Below are positions 50,401 to 55,184 of a stretch of 64,000 nucleotides of DNA, one piece after another. The notes under the pieces are model-generated. The model saw only the letters and a list, made by a program, of their open reading frames with translations, did not search any database and was not told where the DNA came from. The translations under genes were made by a program, and so were the position numbers. The stretch's first letter is position 1. Every line of letters starts with the position of its first letter. This DNA comes from Symsagittifera roscoffensis (taxonomy: Eukaryota; Xenacoelomorpha; Acoela; Convolutidae): positions 48,913,581 through 48,977,580 of the forward strand of contig NC_087066.1 in the NCBI RefSeq assembly GCF_963678635.1. Reading direction: 5' to 3'.

Positions 50401-51250
50401 AGAAGAATATGGGCTTAAAGTTCAGTTGGCTAAAATGCTGACCGGGTTAAAACCCAGGTATAGAAGACATATTTATCGCAGACGTAACTGTGTTCGGGGG
50501 ATTAAAATGGGAAAAAAGAGAACAAAAACTGATGATGCCTACTTGAAGTGACCACTCCGGAAAAGACCCAGCACTGTCCGTATGAGACTGGCTTCTCGCC
50601 ATTTTCAACGTATGCCTCAAGGATAGGCACTGAGCCGGTCCAGGAAGTGGGCGCCCTCCCCCCGCTGTAGTCGCCAGACCAGTTGCCGACCAGAACACCC
50701 TCGTCGTCCTGACAATCATTTGCGCCATGTTCCATTTTCAAAAATGAAGATTGTCTACAAGTGCGGCCAAAATATGCGAAAAATAAACTGAGACTTAAAT
50801 TAAAATAAGCTGAAATTGTTTCAAGTTATCATGATATGCGTCTTTTTTCAAATAACAGTTTATATGTGTTGTTTTGATAATTTTCAGGCCGGACAGCCAC
50901 ACCACAGAGCCTCCCATGCAAAATTAGGGGGAGTCTGTTCTGTTTTTTGCCCTGCTATAATAATCATGATAATGAACTGTTTCCAGTATATGTCCACGTT
51001 CATCTAATTACTATTTTTTTAATTAATCATCTTAGAAGAACTCATTCTGGGGGATGGTGTTAGACAAATTGTGCCGTTTTTCAGACTGTTCTCTGAGAAA
51101 TAGTTAGGACTGTCTAGTCTGTCGAGTGACCTGAGAGTTGACTAGTTTCGAGATGGTGCGACTGATATGGATGGCACTCCGTCTGTTGTTGGGGGGCAAC
51201 TCCGCCTTGTCCAGCAGACTCATCGCAGTCTCCAGCACCGGCGTCTCGAA
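23236..51250 (-). CDS. Transglutaminase, catalytic core and C-terminal domains (5' exons outside window)
   Basis: Calcium-dependent protein-glutamine gamma-glutamyltransferase that cross-links proteins through Gln-Lys isopeptide bonds. Eleven exons on the minus strand (51250-51131, 50708-50543, 47091-46956, 46417-46314, 41487-41399, 40746-40596, 32924-32764, 32037-31908, 24842-24682, 24324-24182, 23401-23236) total 1,527 nt and join in phase at every GT-AG junction to give 508 residues and a TAA. Numbered from the first residue seen, Cys86 (YGQCWVF), His144 (NFHVWNE) and Asp167 (DATPQE) form the triad, with the 58- and 23-residue spacings of human TG2 Cys277/His335/Asp358. Trp50 (VGNW) matches TG2 Trp241. 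Two C-terminal beta-sandwich domains follow. The N-terminal domain is missing. Invertebrate annulin-like or TG2-like; no subtype is claimed. The exons are much GC-richer than the introns. Confidence 0.95.
23568..23940. repeat. Dispersed repeat family with GC-rich ends, copy in last intron
   Basis: The sequence runs from a 'gggcgaatctaggttt' start through alternating T-rich and 'ggcgcc/gcgccg' blocks to a 'cctaagggagggggg' end. Similar layout and shared blocks (gtcgac or ggtcgag after a T-run, tattttgaca/ccaca, ggcactttt, aaaacttt) occur at 32143-32440, and a more distant relative in opposite orientation lies at 25707-26077. It is non-coding. Probably an old MITE-like family, with boundaries uncertain. 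Confidence 0.5.
24182..24324 (-). CDS. Transglutaminase exon j
   Basis: 143 nt, phases 0 to 2, acceptor TTCGGTTCTAG and donor AGG|GTCAGT. It encodes [20 protein letters not shown], then [20 protein letters not shown]. The Asn-Pro and x-Phe-x-Ile/Val-x-Gly-x-Gly-Leu motifs are typical of the last domain. Confidence 0.93.
24341..24366. repeat. (ATC)n microsatellite
   Basis: About eight tandem ATC triplets lie in the short intron between exons i and j, 17 bases from the acceptor of exon j. Confidence 0.9.
24682..24842 (-). CDS. Transglutaminase exon i
   Basis: 161 nt, phases 1 to 0, acceptor AAGTGTTCAG and donor ACT|GTAAAC. It encodes [20 protein letters not shown], then [20 protein letters not shown] and PIHIT. 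This links the two C-terminal beta-sandwich domains. It follows a 7.1-kb intron that holds a dead retroelement. Confidence 0.9.
25707..26077. repeat. Dispersed GC-ended repeat, inverted relative
   Basis: It begins CAGGGGCGTGGCGGACGCC near 25719 and ends CGCCCCTG near 26076, so its last eight bases are the inverse of its first eight, like a terminal inverted repeat. The interior has 'ggcgcttttggcgcc' and 'aatatccgcctcctcccttgag'. No clear target duplication was seen. It lies inside the 7.1-kb intron. Confidence 0.45.
26460..26515 (-). repeat. tRNA-like SINE fragment
   Basis: Read on the minus strand the segment gives CCCGGGAGTTCGATTCG followed by a T-run, which resembles the T-arm/B-box of a tRNA-derived SINE head. 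No full cloverleaf could be folded by eye. A Lys/Arg-rich frame that crosses it on the plus strand is not considered a gene. Confidence 0.3.
27100..27215 (-). repeat. tRNA-derived pseudogene or SINE head
   Basis: The minus strand contains an A-box-like TATAGCAATTGGGTAATAGC, then CTCCTGCACTCTTTGCC, and a B-box-like GGGTTCAAATCT about 75 bases later, in the order and approximate spacing of a tRNA with a long variable region. Arms pair poorly and the acceptor stem is not clean. It is therefore scored as a tRNA-like repeat rather than a functional tRNA gene. Confidence 0.4.
27646..29560 (-). pseudogene. Retroelement integrase core and C-terminal remnant
   Basis: Near 29500 the minus strand encodes [10 protein letters not shown], holding the first catalytic Asp of the DDE core. 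[17 protein letters not shown] near 29290 is where the usual Glu of the Val-Glu-Arg motif reads Asp. The next frame (29228-28842) contains [20 protein letters not shown], a typical end of the core. Further frames (28878-28570, 28589-28302, 28221-27994, 27894-27646) are charged and Pro-rich, as in pol C-termini. Several frame changes show that it is dead. Confidence 0.6.
29613..29852 (-). pseudogene. Retroelement integrase zinc-finger remnant
   Basis: The piece encodes [20 protein letters not shown] followed by RKCTE. Spacing of His, Trp-Phe-Pro and the Cys-x-x-Cys pair is that of the integrase HHCC domain of Ty3/Gypsy elements. The first His region is degraded. Confidence 0.7.
29930..30806 (-). 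pseudogene. Retroelement pol linker between RNase H and integrase
   Basis: Two minus-strand frames (30806-30492, 104 codons; 30466-29930, 178 codons) carry hydrophilic Ser/Thr/Lys-rich sequence with no domain. Position between RNase H and integrase and shared strand assign them to the same pol. A 222-codon frame on the plus strand over the same bases is a shadow. Confidence 0.5.
30747..31200 (-). pseudogene. Retroelement RNase H remnant
   Basis: The minus strand encodes [16 protein letters not shown] (the Asp-Ala-Ser motif of Ty3/Gypsy RNase H) and then, in another frame, [20 protein letters not shown] and [20 protein letters not shown], with the Thr-Asp-His-Arg/Lys motif holding a catalytic Asp. 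LIDYML follows where the conserved Asp-x-Leu-Ser-Arg end would be. Frame shifts separate the pieces, so it is inactive. Confidence 0.75.
31908..32037 (-). CDS. Transglutaminase exon h
   Basis: 130 nt, phases 0 to 1, acceptor TTCTGACCAG and donor GAAG|GTAAGA. It encodes [20 protein letters not shown] and THTLQAGE, matching the beta-strand with a conserved Tyr-Thr-Gly in the first C-terminal barrel. Confidence 0.92.
32143..32440. repeat. Dispersed repeat family, copy just upstream of exon h
   Basis: It shares ordered blocks with 23568-23940: a T-run followed by ggtcgag, 'cctattttgacaca', 'gggcacttttgaaaaactttt' and a pyrimidine-rich CCTCCCCCTCTC end. Non-coding. Confidence 0.45.
32764..32924 (-). 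CDS. Transglutaminase exon g
   Basis: 161 nt, phases 1 to 0, acceptor TGTGTTTTAG and donor AAT|GTGAGA. It encodes [20 protein letters not shown], then [20 protein letters not shown] and YKLN. It carries the Ser-x-Glu-Glu-Arg motif that closes the core and the start of the first C-terminal beta-sandwich. It lies 7.7 kb from exon f. Confidence 0.92.
33500..35110 (+). pseudogene. Decayed coding-like region, unidentified
   Basis: Forward frames at 34179-34379 (67 codons, Lys-rich start, then [18 protein letters not shown]) and at about 34686-34914 ([20 protein letters not shown] and onward) look coding but end quickly. No domain is recognised. It lies in the 7.7-kb intron between exons f and g and is most likely an old transposable element. 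Confidence 0.25.
35208..37242. repeat. Three-copy tandem repeat with palindromic blocks
   Basis: Copies start at about 35208, 36001 and 36647 with a 'gttccgactttcgatacgaaagtaacgg'-like block (only its core GACTTTCGATACGAAAGT is quoted as motif). Periods are 793 and 646 bp, the first copy being longer. Each copy contains the near-palindrome ACTTTCGATACGAAAGT and a second block pairing CGCGATATATTTCGCG within TTAACGCG repeats. Copies differ by scattered substitutions and indels, so the array is not recent. It is non-coding and intronic. Confidence 0.9.
37257..37345. repeat. Inverted partial copy of the 35-37 kb repeat
   Basis: The plus strand here reads as a diverged reverse complement of the 'ccaatttgggacaattaacg ... 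gcggagagttaatccgtc' part of the array unit (for example gacggattt, tctctgcttacacgttaatag, tgtcccaaattggcc). It caps the array with an opposite-orientation copy, making a potential long hairpin. Confidence 0.7.
37600..38460. repeat. Diverged duplicated segment, copy 1
   Basis: Ordered blocks here recur at 39690-40557: tgtgccattc plus cacagtcgaaccttcc, attggaggccc, aatgccctgaacg, tcaatccatctctaatg, acgttttctggggacc and a ttttctac ... tgtaatgtctggacga block. The second copy runs to within 40 bases of transglutaminase exon f, but copy 1 does not contain the exon. There is no coding potential beyond short frames. Confidence 0.75.
38990..39165. repeat. Second inverted, diverged copy of the 35-37 kb repeat
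   Basis: Reverse-complement similarity to the 5' part of the array unit is visible: aatttttgatccc..ataactttaaa, ctcaagacaacaatat and aaaccaccccaagctcaaatattt. It lies 1.7 kb beyond the array. Confidence 0.55.
39690..40557. repeat. Diverged duplicated segment, copy 2
   Basis: This is the counterpart of 37600-38460 in the same orientation, with many substitutions and small indels. It ends immediately downstream of the donor of exon f on the minus strand. Confidence 0.75.
40596..40746 (-). CDS. Transglutaminase exon f
   Basis: 151 nt, phases 0 to 1, acceptor TTCTGTTCAG and donor AAG|GTATTC. It encodes [20 protein letters not shown], a Thr-Lys-x-Val-Gly motif (YTKAVGFD) and [11 protein letters not shown]. 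The motifs Val-Asn-Ala-Asp and Asp-Ile-Thr-x-x-Tyr-Lys are diagnostic for the end of the catalytic core. Confidence 0.95.
41399..41487 (-). CDS. Transglutaminase exon e
   Basis: 89 nt, phases 1 to 0, acceptor TGACTTCAG and donor GAA|GTATGT. It encodes [20 protein letters not shown] and then YDAKFVFAE, the Gly-Pro-x-x-Val/Ala and Asp-x-x-Phe-Val-Phe-Ala-Glu motifs of the catalytic domain. Confidence 0.94.
41488..44682. other. Intron between exons d and e, no gene seen
   Basis: AT-rich intronic DNA with poly-A/T tracts. Short frames have no recognisable domain. The only structured item is the solitary transposon end at 41625. Confidence 0.5.
41625..41646. mobile_element. Solitary terminal repeat of the 44.7-kb transposon family
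   Basis: CATTACGAGGCCAAACTGTA plus two more bases closely matches the left terminal repeat of the element at 44683 (CATTACGAGGCCAAATTGTG). No matching right end was seen nearby, so this is probably a truncated copy. Confidence 0.55.
44683..46052. mobile_element. 1.37-kb TIR transposon with TA target duplication and subterminal repeats
   Basis: The left end reads CATTACGAGGCCAAATTGTG and the right end, on the opposite strand, CATTACGAGACCAAAATGTG; 21 of the first 23 bases pair. TA flanks both ends (44681-44682, 46053-46054). Inside, the motif GCGGATTCCGC or GCGGAATCCGC and variants occurs many times in two clusters, about 44720-45060 and 45690-45880. A block at about 45281-45360 is repeated at about 45409-45480. 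No transposase frame was found, so it is non-autonomous. TA duplication would fit Tc1/mariner-like or related transposases; the superfamily is not settled. It lies in the intron between exons d and e. Confidence 0.85.
46314..46417 (-). CDS. Transglutaminase exon d, catalytic His and Asp
   Basis: 104 nt, phases 2 to 1, acceptor TTGTGCAG and donor AAG|GTAAAA. It encodes [20 protein letters not shown] and then [15 protein letters not shown]. The catalytic His codon is at 46410-46408 and the Asp codon at 46341-46339. This is the most conserved exon of the gene. Confidence 0.96.
46509..46661. repeat. Minisatellite, unit about 55-58 bp
   Basis: Nearly three copies of a unit built from tttaagtttaatctcat, ttttatctcat and aatttcatcat follow one another, close to the acceptor side of exon d. 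Copies are almost identical, indicating recent slippage. Confidence 0.9.
46956..47091 (-). CDS. Transglutaminase exon c
   Basis: 136 nt, phases 1 to 2, acceptor TTATTATAG and donor ATG|GTGAG. It encodes [20 protein letters not shown] and then an acidic stretch ending NDSI. The Asn-Phe-Asp-Ser-Ala-His-Asp motif is characteristic of the family and contributes to calcium binding in known structures. Confidence 0.95.
47092..50542. other. Intron between exons b and c, no gene seen
   Basis: AT-rich intron with many poly-A/T runs. Frames of up to about 80 codons have no recognisable domains. The part around 49690-49800 weakly resembles 20950-21060 (aatcacgactg.aag and cctgattttgcg/acg blocks), suggesting another old dispersed repeat. 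Confidence 0.5.
50543..50708 (-). CDS. Transglutaminase exon b, active-site Cys
   Basis: 166 nt, start phase 0, end phase 1 (donor A|GTAGGC). It encodes [20 protein letters not shown] and YGQCWVFSG. The catalytic Cys codon is at 50573-50571 and the transition-state Trp lies 36 residues before it, as in TG2. The acceptor has a weak pyrimidine tract (GATTGTCAG). Confidence 0.95.
51131..51250 (-). CDS. Transglutaminase exon a (first seen)
   Basis: The acceptor TTTCCTTTCCAG ends at 51251 and the donor CAG|GTCACT follows 51131. Exactly 40 codons, phase 0 at both ends, run from [20 protein letters not shown] to KLVNSQ. This corresponds to the Phe-Glu-x-x-Ile-Leu-Asp helix region that precedes the active site in TG2. 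The exon before it was not found in the remaining 12.7 kb. Confidence 0.92.
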
Positions 51251-51299
51251 CTGGAAAGGAAAAAGAAAATAAATTATCAACAAACCAGCGACGAATCCA

Positions 51300-53376
51300 T
51301 AAATTTCCACAGTTTTAGTCTCTTTGTGAGATTGACATAATCGATTGCCGGGTCAGGCACAGATTTAAGGGGAGTGAGTTAAGACCGTTGTGGTTAACTC
51401 ATAGAGTAATTTCGGATAGGGTACACCGTCTGCTCGTCACGCTATCTTATTTTCGGCCGGATAGATTCGTGCAACTTCTTAGTCTAATACCGATCCTAAT
51501 CTTACTCTTATACTATCTAGTCTCAGGTTGTTTAACTAGTCTCTGCTAGGCTCAATAGATCTAGGGTATACTGGTTTATTGCGGCTGCTGAAGTTCTCTT
51601 GGAGAGGCAACTAATTTCTAAGTTAAATTCAAATCTCTCTGGTGCTGAAATTACAAGTAATTTCAGCACTTACAAATAAGTGGGTTGTTAGTTAGATGGA
51701 TCATGATTGGTTAATATTAAATACTTTACAGTGGTAAAATATCTAATTTATCCAATCATAAAATGTAGTTTAGATCAGGTTCCACCCATCCGGGTTTTAC
51801 AGAGTTTTTTAGAATAGTTTTTCTGCAATTCAAAGGATGGATGATGGACGTTGGTATTTGGCGAACATCATATTTCTTCTGGGTTCTCCTGTTAGAGAAG
51901 TTCCAGGATCGATCGTTGTGTCTTCTTATGACAATGACTGGGTTTTCTCAACAAACTAAAATCTGGTTTCAGAATGGTTTGCTATGACAGGTTTTTCTGT
52001 TTCATGTAGAGAACTTCTTTTGTGTTCAACCTAGTCTGGGAATGGCGTGGAGATTGTGCGTGAAGGGGGATGCCTGGTTACTCGGATCTGTACGTATACT
52101 TGAACATCGAGGTGGTCATTGGTCTATTTCAATGAAGTCCTTTTCTGCGAAGTCAAGTCGTACTCTAAATCCTTTGAGTTGTGATTGTGGACGGCATATT
52201 GATTGTGGTTGGCCATTCTTTTTCGAGTGTAGTGGGGTCATTTTGTCTTTAGATGTTCGTCTTTGGTGTTGTATGCTGATCTATATACTGCAAAGTATAA
52301 TTTACATTTTATAAAATTTTTATTAGTTCGGTGTTTTAGTTATGATTTTGGTTAGTTGTTTTCACAAAAGCTTTTTGTTTTAGTTCGGTTATTTTGAAGA
52401 GCTACTCACCCTTGAGTACCTCTTATTAAAAATAGAAGTAGGTCACAAAGCGTGGATGTAGCGCGGTGGGTTAGGCCGGCTATAGAGCATGCTCAGGACG
52501 TCCTCTCTGGTGGGTTAGGCCAGGAGTGGGAGTATGATTTCGTGCGGTTTCTGTGAGAAATCCTGTTATGTGATAACTTTTTATGTTGGGTTTGTTGTGG
52601 TTTTTCTTATGTTTCGTTGGTTGTGTCCTTTTTTCAAAAATCAAATCGTTTTTGGTATGGGTTTGTCTTTCGACTTTTTTGTGTTTTATTATTTCTTTCT
52701 TAGACTTTATAATAGTCTTCAAAAGAATAAATTATCCAGTTTTAAACTGGGTTAATTCGGTTTGGGTACCGTTGGTTTCCTTTTCTTAGTCATGCTGTTA
52801 TACTATGATTTGTGGTGTTTAGTAAGCTGCATTGGTTAGTTTTGTTTAGTATATAATTCCTTTCCAACCGGGTTAAAGGAAAGTTTGAAACGTGTTATCG
52901 TGTGTTAGAGTTGTTGAGTGTTAAAGCTTGAAACTGAGATTCATTATTCAAACAATTCTTCGTGGGCGAGCTGTGCGAATTTGGATAGAGTTCTTGTGCG
53001 AGTAAATGAAAATATCAAAAGGTTTGTACTGCATTTTCTTCTTATCAATTTACTACATAGAATTTCAATTTTACTGCTAGTTTTGGGGAAAAATTAAGTT
53101 ACAAATTTTCATCATTATTAGAATTACTGCTTTTAGGGAAATAATTTATAAATTAATTTACTACATTGGTATGATTTTTATTGAATTGATCTAGTGCAAA
53201 ATATTAATAGAGTTTTGAACAATTTGAAGAAGTTTTCTATTTTTTATTTTTCTTTTGTGTGATTTGTAGGTGATCGTGGGATGAAGACTAAAAATCTAAA
53301 TGAGACATGGATAAAGAATGGTTAGTGTTTAATTTGAATTTATTAGTGAAGAATATATAGAATTTATACTTACCTT
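51300..53376 (-). mobile_element. Probable 3' non-coding region / LTR of the retroelement
   Basis: Between the last retroelement ORF and transglutaminase exon a there are about 2 kb without coding frames. Base composition differs from the intron (G/T-rich on the plus strand). A 'ggtgggttaggcc' block occurs twice at about 52465-52521, and a purine tract on the minus strand (AAGAAGAAAATGCA) near 53045-53032 could be a polypurine tract followed by TG. This is the expected place of the 3' LTR of an element read on the minus strand. The other LTR lies outside the window, so the borders cannot be fixed by comparison. Confidence 0.4.
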
Positions 53377-54984
53377 TTAGTCGTCGGGGAAAAAACCGTG
53401 GGGGAAGATGTCGTGGATTATGTCGGAATTTGTTAGTAATTTTGCTAGTATGCAAATGATGTTTTTAGTTTGAAGCAGTGGCCAAAGCAATTGAAGTGCT
53501 TTAATAGTTTTTAGTTCTTCAGTGCCAACTGCAAACTCATAAGGTGTGTTTTGGATGAGATTATATAATTTGTGATTGTATTTAGTGTTGTGGATGAATT
53601 CTAATATCGGGATTTCTATAGGTTGGACAAATTCATGTGGGATAAGGAAGGGTCTGGATTCTTCTGCGTTGAAGGTCTTTGTGATGGGACAAAAAATATA
53701 CATTTGGGTTATGGGATCATAATTGCGAAGAATACCGTGAAGGTTAGTATCTTTGATGCAATATGTGAAGTTAAGAAAAAATGGTGATGTGTATTTAGAG
53801 TTAATAAATTGAAAACGGTGGTGTGGTTGTCTTGATGGAGTGTGTAGGTCAAAGTGATTTTGTATGAAGCGATAATATGTATATGTGTGGGTTTGTTTAG
53901 TACGTAACATAATGTCGTGTGAGCAGTGCAAATTGCGTTCTTGTGGTGCAAGGAAATTGAAGGTTAGTGAAAATGATTGAAATTTTTCTTTAAAACTTTC
54001 ATAAGCTTGCGTGTCGGTTAGTGCTTCAGAAATGACGTGGTCGAATTTGCGATCAAATATATTGAGTGTAAATACATATGGTGTTTTTATGAAGAATTTT
54101 TCTGTGATTTGTGGGTTAGCGAAACGATCATCATCTAAAAATTGGTCTTGGTTAGCTCGGATGATGTTGTGATCGTAATATTCTAGCGTATATTCGTTAG
54201 CTCGGGGTGCAGTGTATATTTTTAGTGACTTCTTATATCCTATATAAGTAAATTGTCTATGTGTTAATGGTGTGGTGAGTCGATATAGCATATCTTGATT
54301 TCTTTCTATATCGATGTGAGTATTAGATAAAGGTAGGCAAAGGGGGTTAGTAAAATGATAATATGATGTCCAATGAAGTGTAGGCATTAAAACTTGTTCA
54401 TCTACAAAACTACGTGTGTCGTTAGTGTCGTTAGGGGTGTTCAAGGTATATTGTGGAAATGAAGGTAGGGTGATTGCTAAAAAATCTTTCGTGTTAGTGT
54501 GATTTGGATGATTAATATATTCACGGGCTGTTCCTGGTTTTGTTGGAAATGGATGGTTTGGGAATTTTCTTTTGAAAGTGCGATAAGCTCTATTAGTGCT
54601 ATTTGATGATTCGGTGGATGTGGATGATGGTGCTAATGATGCGGTATAGGCTGAAGAGGGTGTAGGGGTAGGTGGGTTTGATGATTCTATTGTGGATGAA
54701 ATCTGATTTATAGTGGGGTTTTCAAGGTGGAAGGGTTGTTGTTGTAGGGTGATAAAATTATCTAATTCTTGGGAGATTTGGGGAGTATCTGGAGAATTGG
54801 ATGATCGGTCTGAATGAAATGAAGAGTAGGTTGGGGTGACTTGTGAAGCATAAGAGGGTGTAGAAATGGATGGGAGTGGGTGATTTGGTGGGATTGGATG
54901 AAAAGGGGGTTTTGAAAAAACTGAGGAGTTGGTTGGAAAATTATTGGATGGAGATGGTTCAGAGTCTGCAAATTCATCAGGGGT
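53377..54984 (-). CDS. 3' ORF, main part (535 codons), unknown protein
   Basis: After TAA 54987-54985 the frame is open for 535 codons to a TAA at 53377. The first 170 codons are Ser/Pro/Thr-rich and acidic (TPDEFADSEPSPSNNFPTNS). The rest looks like a folded domain rich in Tyr, Phe, His and Ile, with YYHFTNPLCLPLSNTHIDIE near 54370 and PFLIPHEFVQPIEIPILEFI near 53630. There is no signal or membrane segment. No Met codon occurs in the Ser-rich part. It lies -1 to the ATG-initiated frame at 55184 and overlaps it for 223 bases, so it is probably its continuation through a frameshift, programmed or mutational. I know no homolog. As the last gene before the LTR it sits where accessory genes of complex retroviruses lie. 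Confidence 0.6.
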   Translation of the reverse strand, partial: TPDEFADSEPSPSNNFPTNSSVFSKPPFHPIPPNHPLPSISTPSYASQVTPTYSSFHSDRSSNSPDTPQISQELDNFITLQQQPFHLENPTINQISSTIESSNPPTPTPSSAYTASLAPSSTSTESSNSTNRAYRTFKRKFPNHPFPTKPGTAREYINHPNHTNTKDFLAITLPSFPQYTLNTPNDTNDTRSFVDEQVLMPTLHWTSYYHFTNPLCLPLSNTHIDIERNQDMLYRLTTPLTHRQFTYIGYKKSLKIYTAPRANEYTLEYYDHNIIRANQDQFLDDDRFANPQITEKFFIKTPYVFTLNIFDRKFDHVISEALTDTQAYESFKEKFQSFSLTFNFLAPQERNLHCSHDIMLRTKQTHTYTYYRFIQNHFDLHTPSRQPHHRFQFINSKYTSPFFLNFTYCIKDTNLHGILRNYDPITQMYIFCPITKTFNAEESRPFLIPHEFVQPIEIPILEFIHNTKYNHKLYNLIQNTPYEFAVGTEELKTIKALQLLWPLLQTKNIICILAKLLTNSDIIHDIFPHGFFPDD

Positions 54985-55184
54985 TTAATATTAGGGTTAT
55001 TGAGTTGTGAAATGGAGTATAAAACTAAAATATTTGAATTAGTGTCTGAATTCATGCCTGATGTTACATTATTGGTTGGGAAATTGGGTGGCGGGAAAGC
55101 AAAAAGTGGAATTATTGTAATTGGAGTGTTGAGGTTGGTTGGATGGGAACTTGAGCGGTGTAGGGATCCAAGTTGTCGGCTCAT
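54762..55184 (-). CDS. 3' ORF, first part, overlapping the env stop (ATGA)
   Basis: The ATG at 55184-55182 overlaps the TGA of the env-like frame as ATGA, a layout typical of coupled termination-reinitiation. The frame is open for 140 codons and starts MSRQLGSLHRSSSHPTNLNT. It is Pro/Ser/Asn/His-rich, and composition suggests that only about the first 60 codons are real. From about 54985 the -1 frame looks more natural. No family is recognised. Confidence 0.45.
   Translation of the reverse strand: MSRQLGSLHRSSSHPTNLNTPITIIPLFAFPPPNFPTNNVTSGMNSDTNSNILVLYSISQLNNPNIKPLMNLQTLNHLHPIIFQPTPQFFQNPLFIQSHQITHSHPFLHPLMLHKSPQPTLHFIQTDHPILQILPKSPKN

Noticed and set aside
54975-55000. AAACCCC as a programmed -1 frameshift site
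   Set aside because: The zero-frame codons are AAA CCC, so re-pairing after a -1 slip would be poor. A simple indel is equally likely until other copies are compared.
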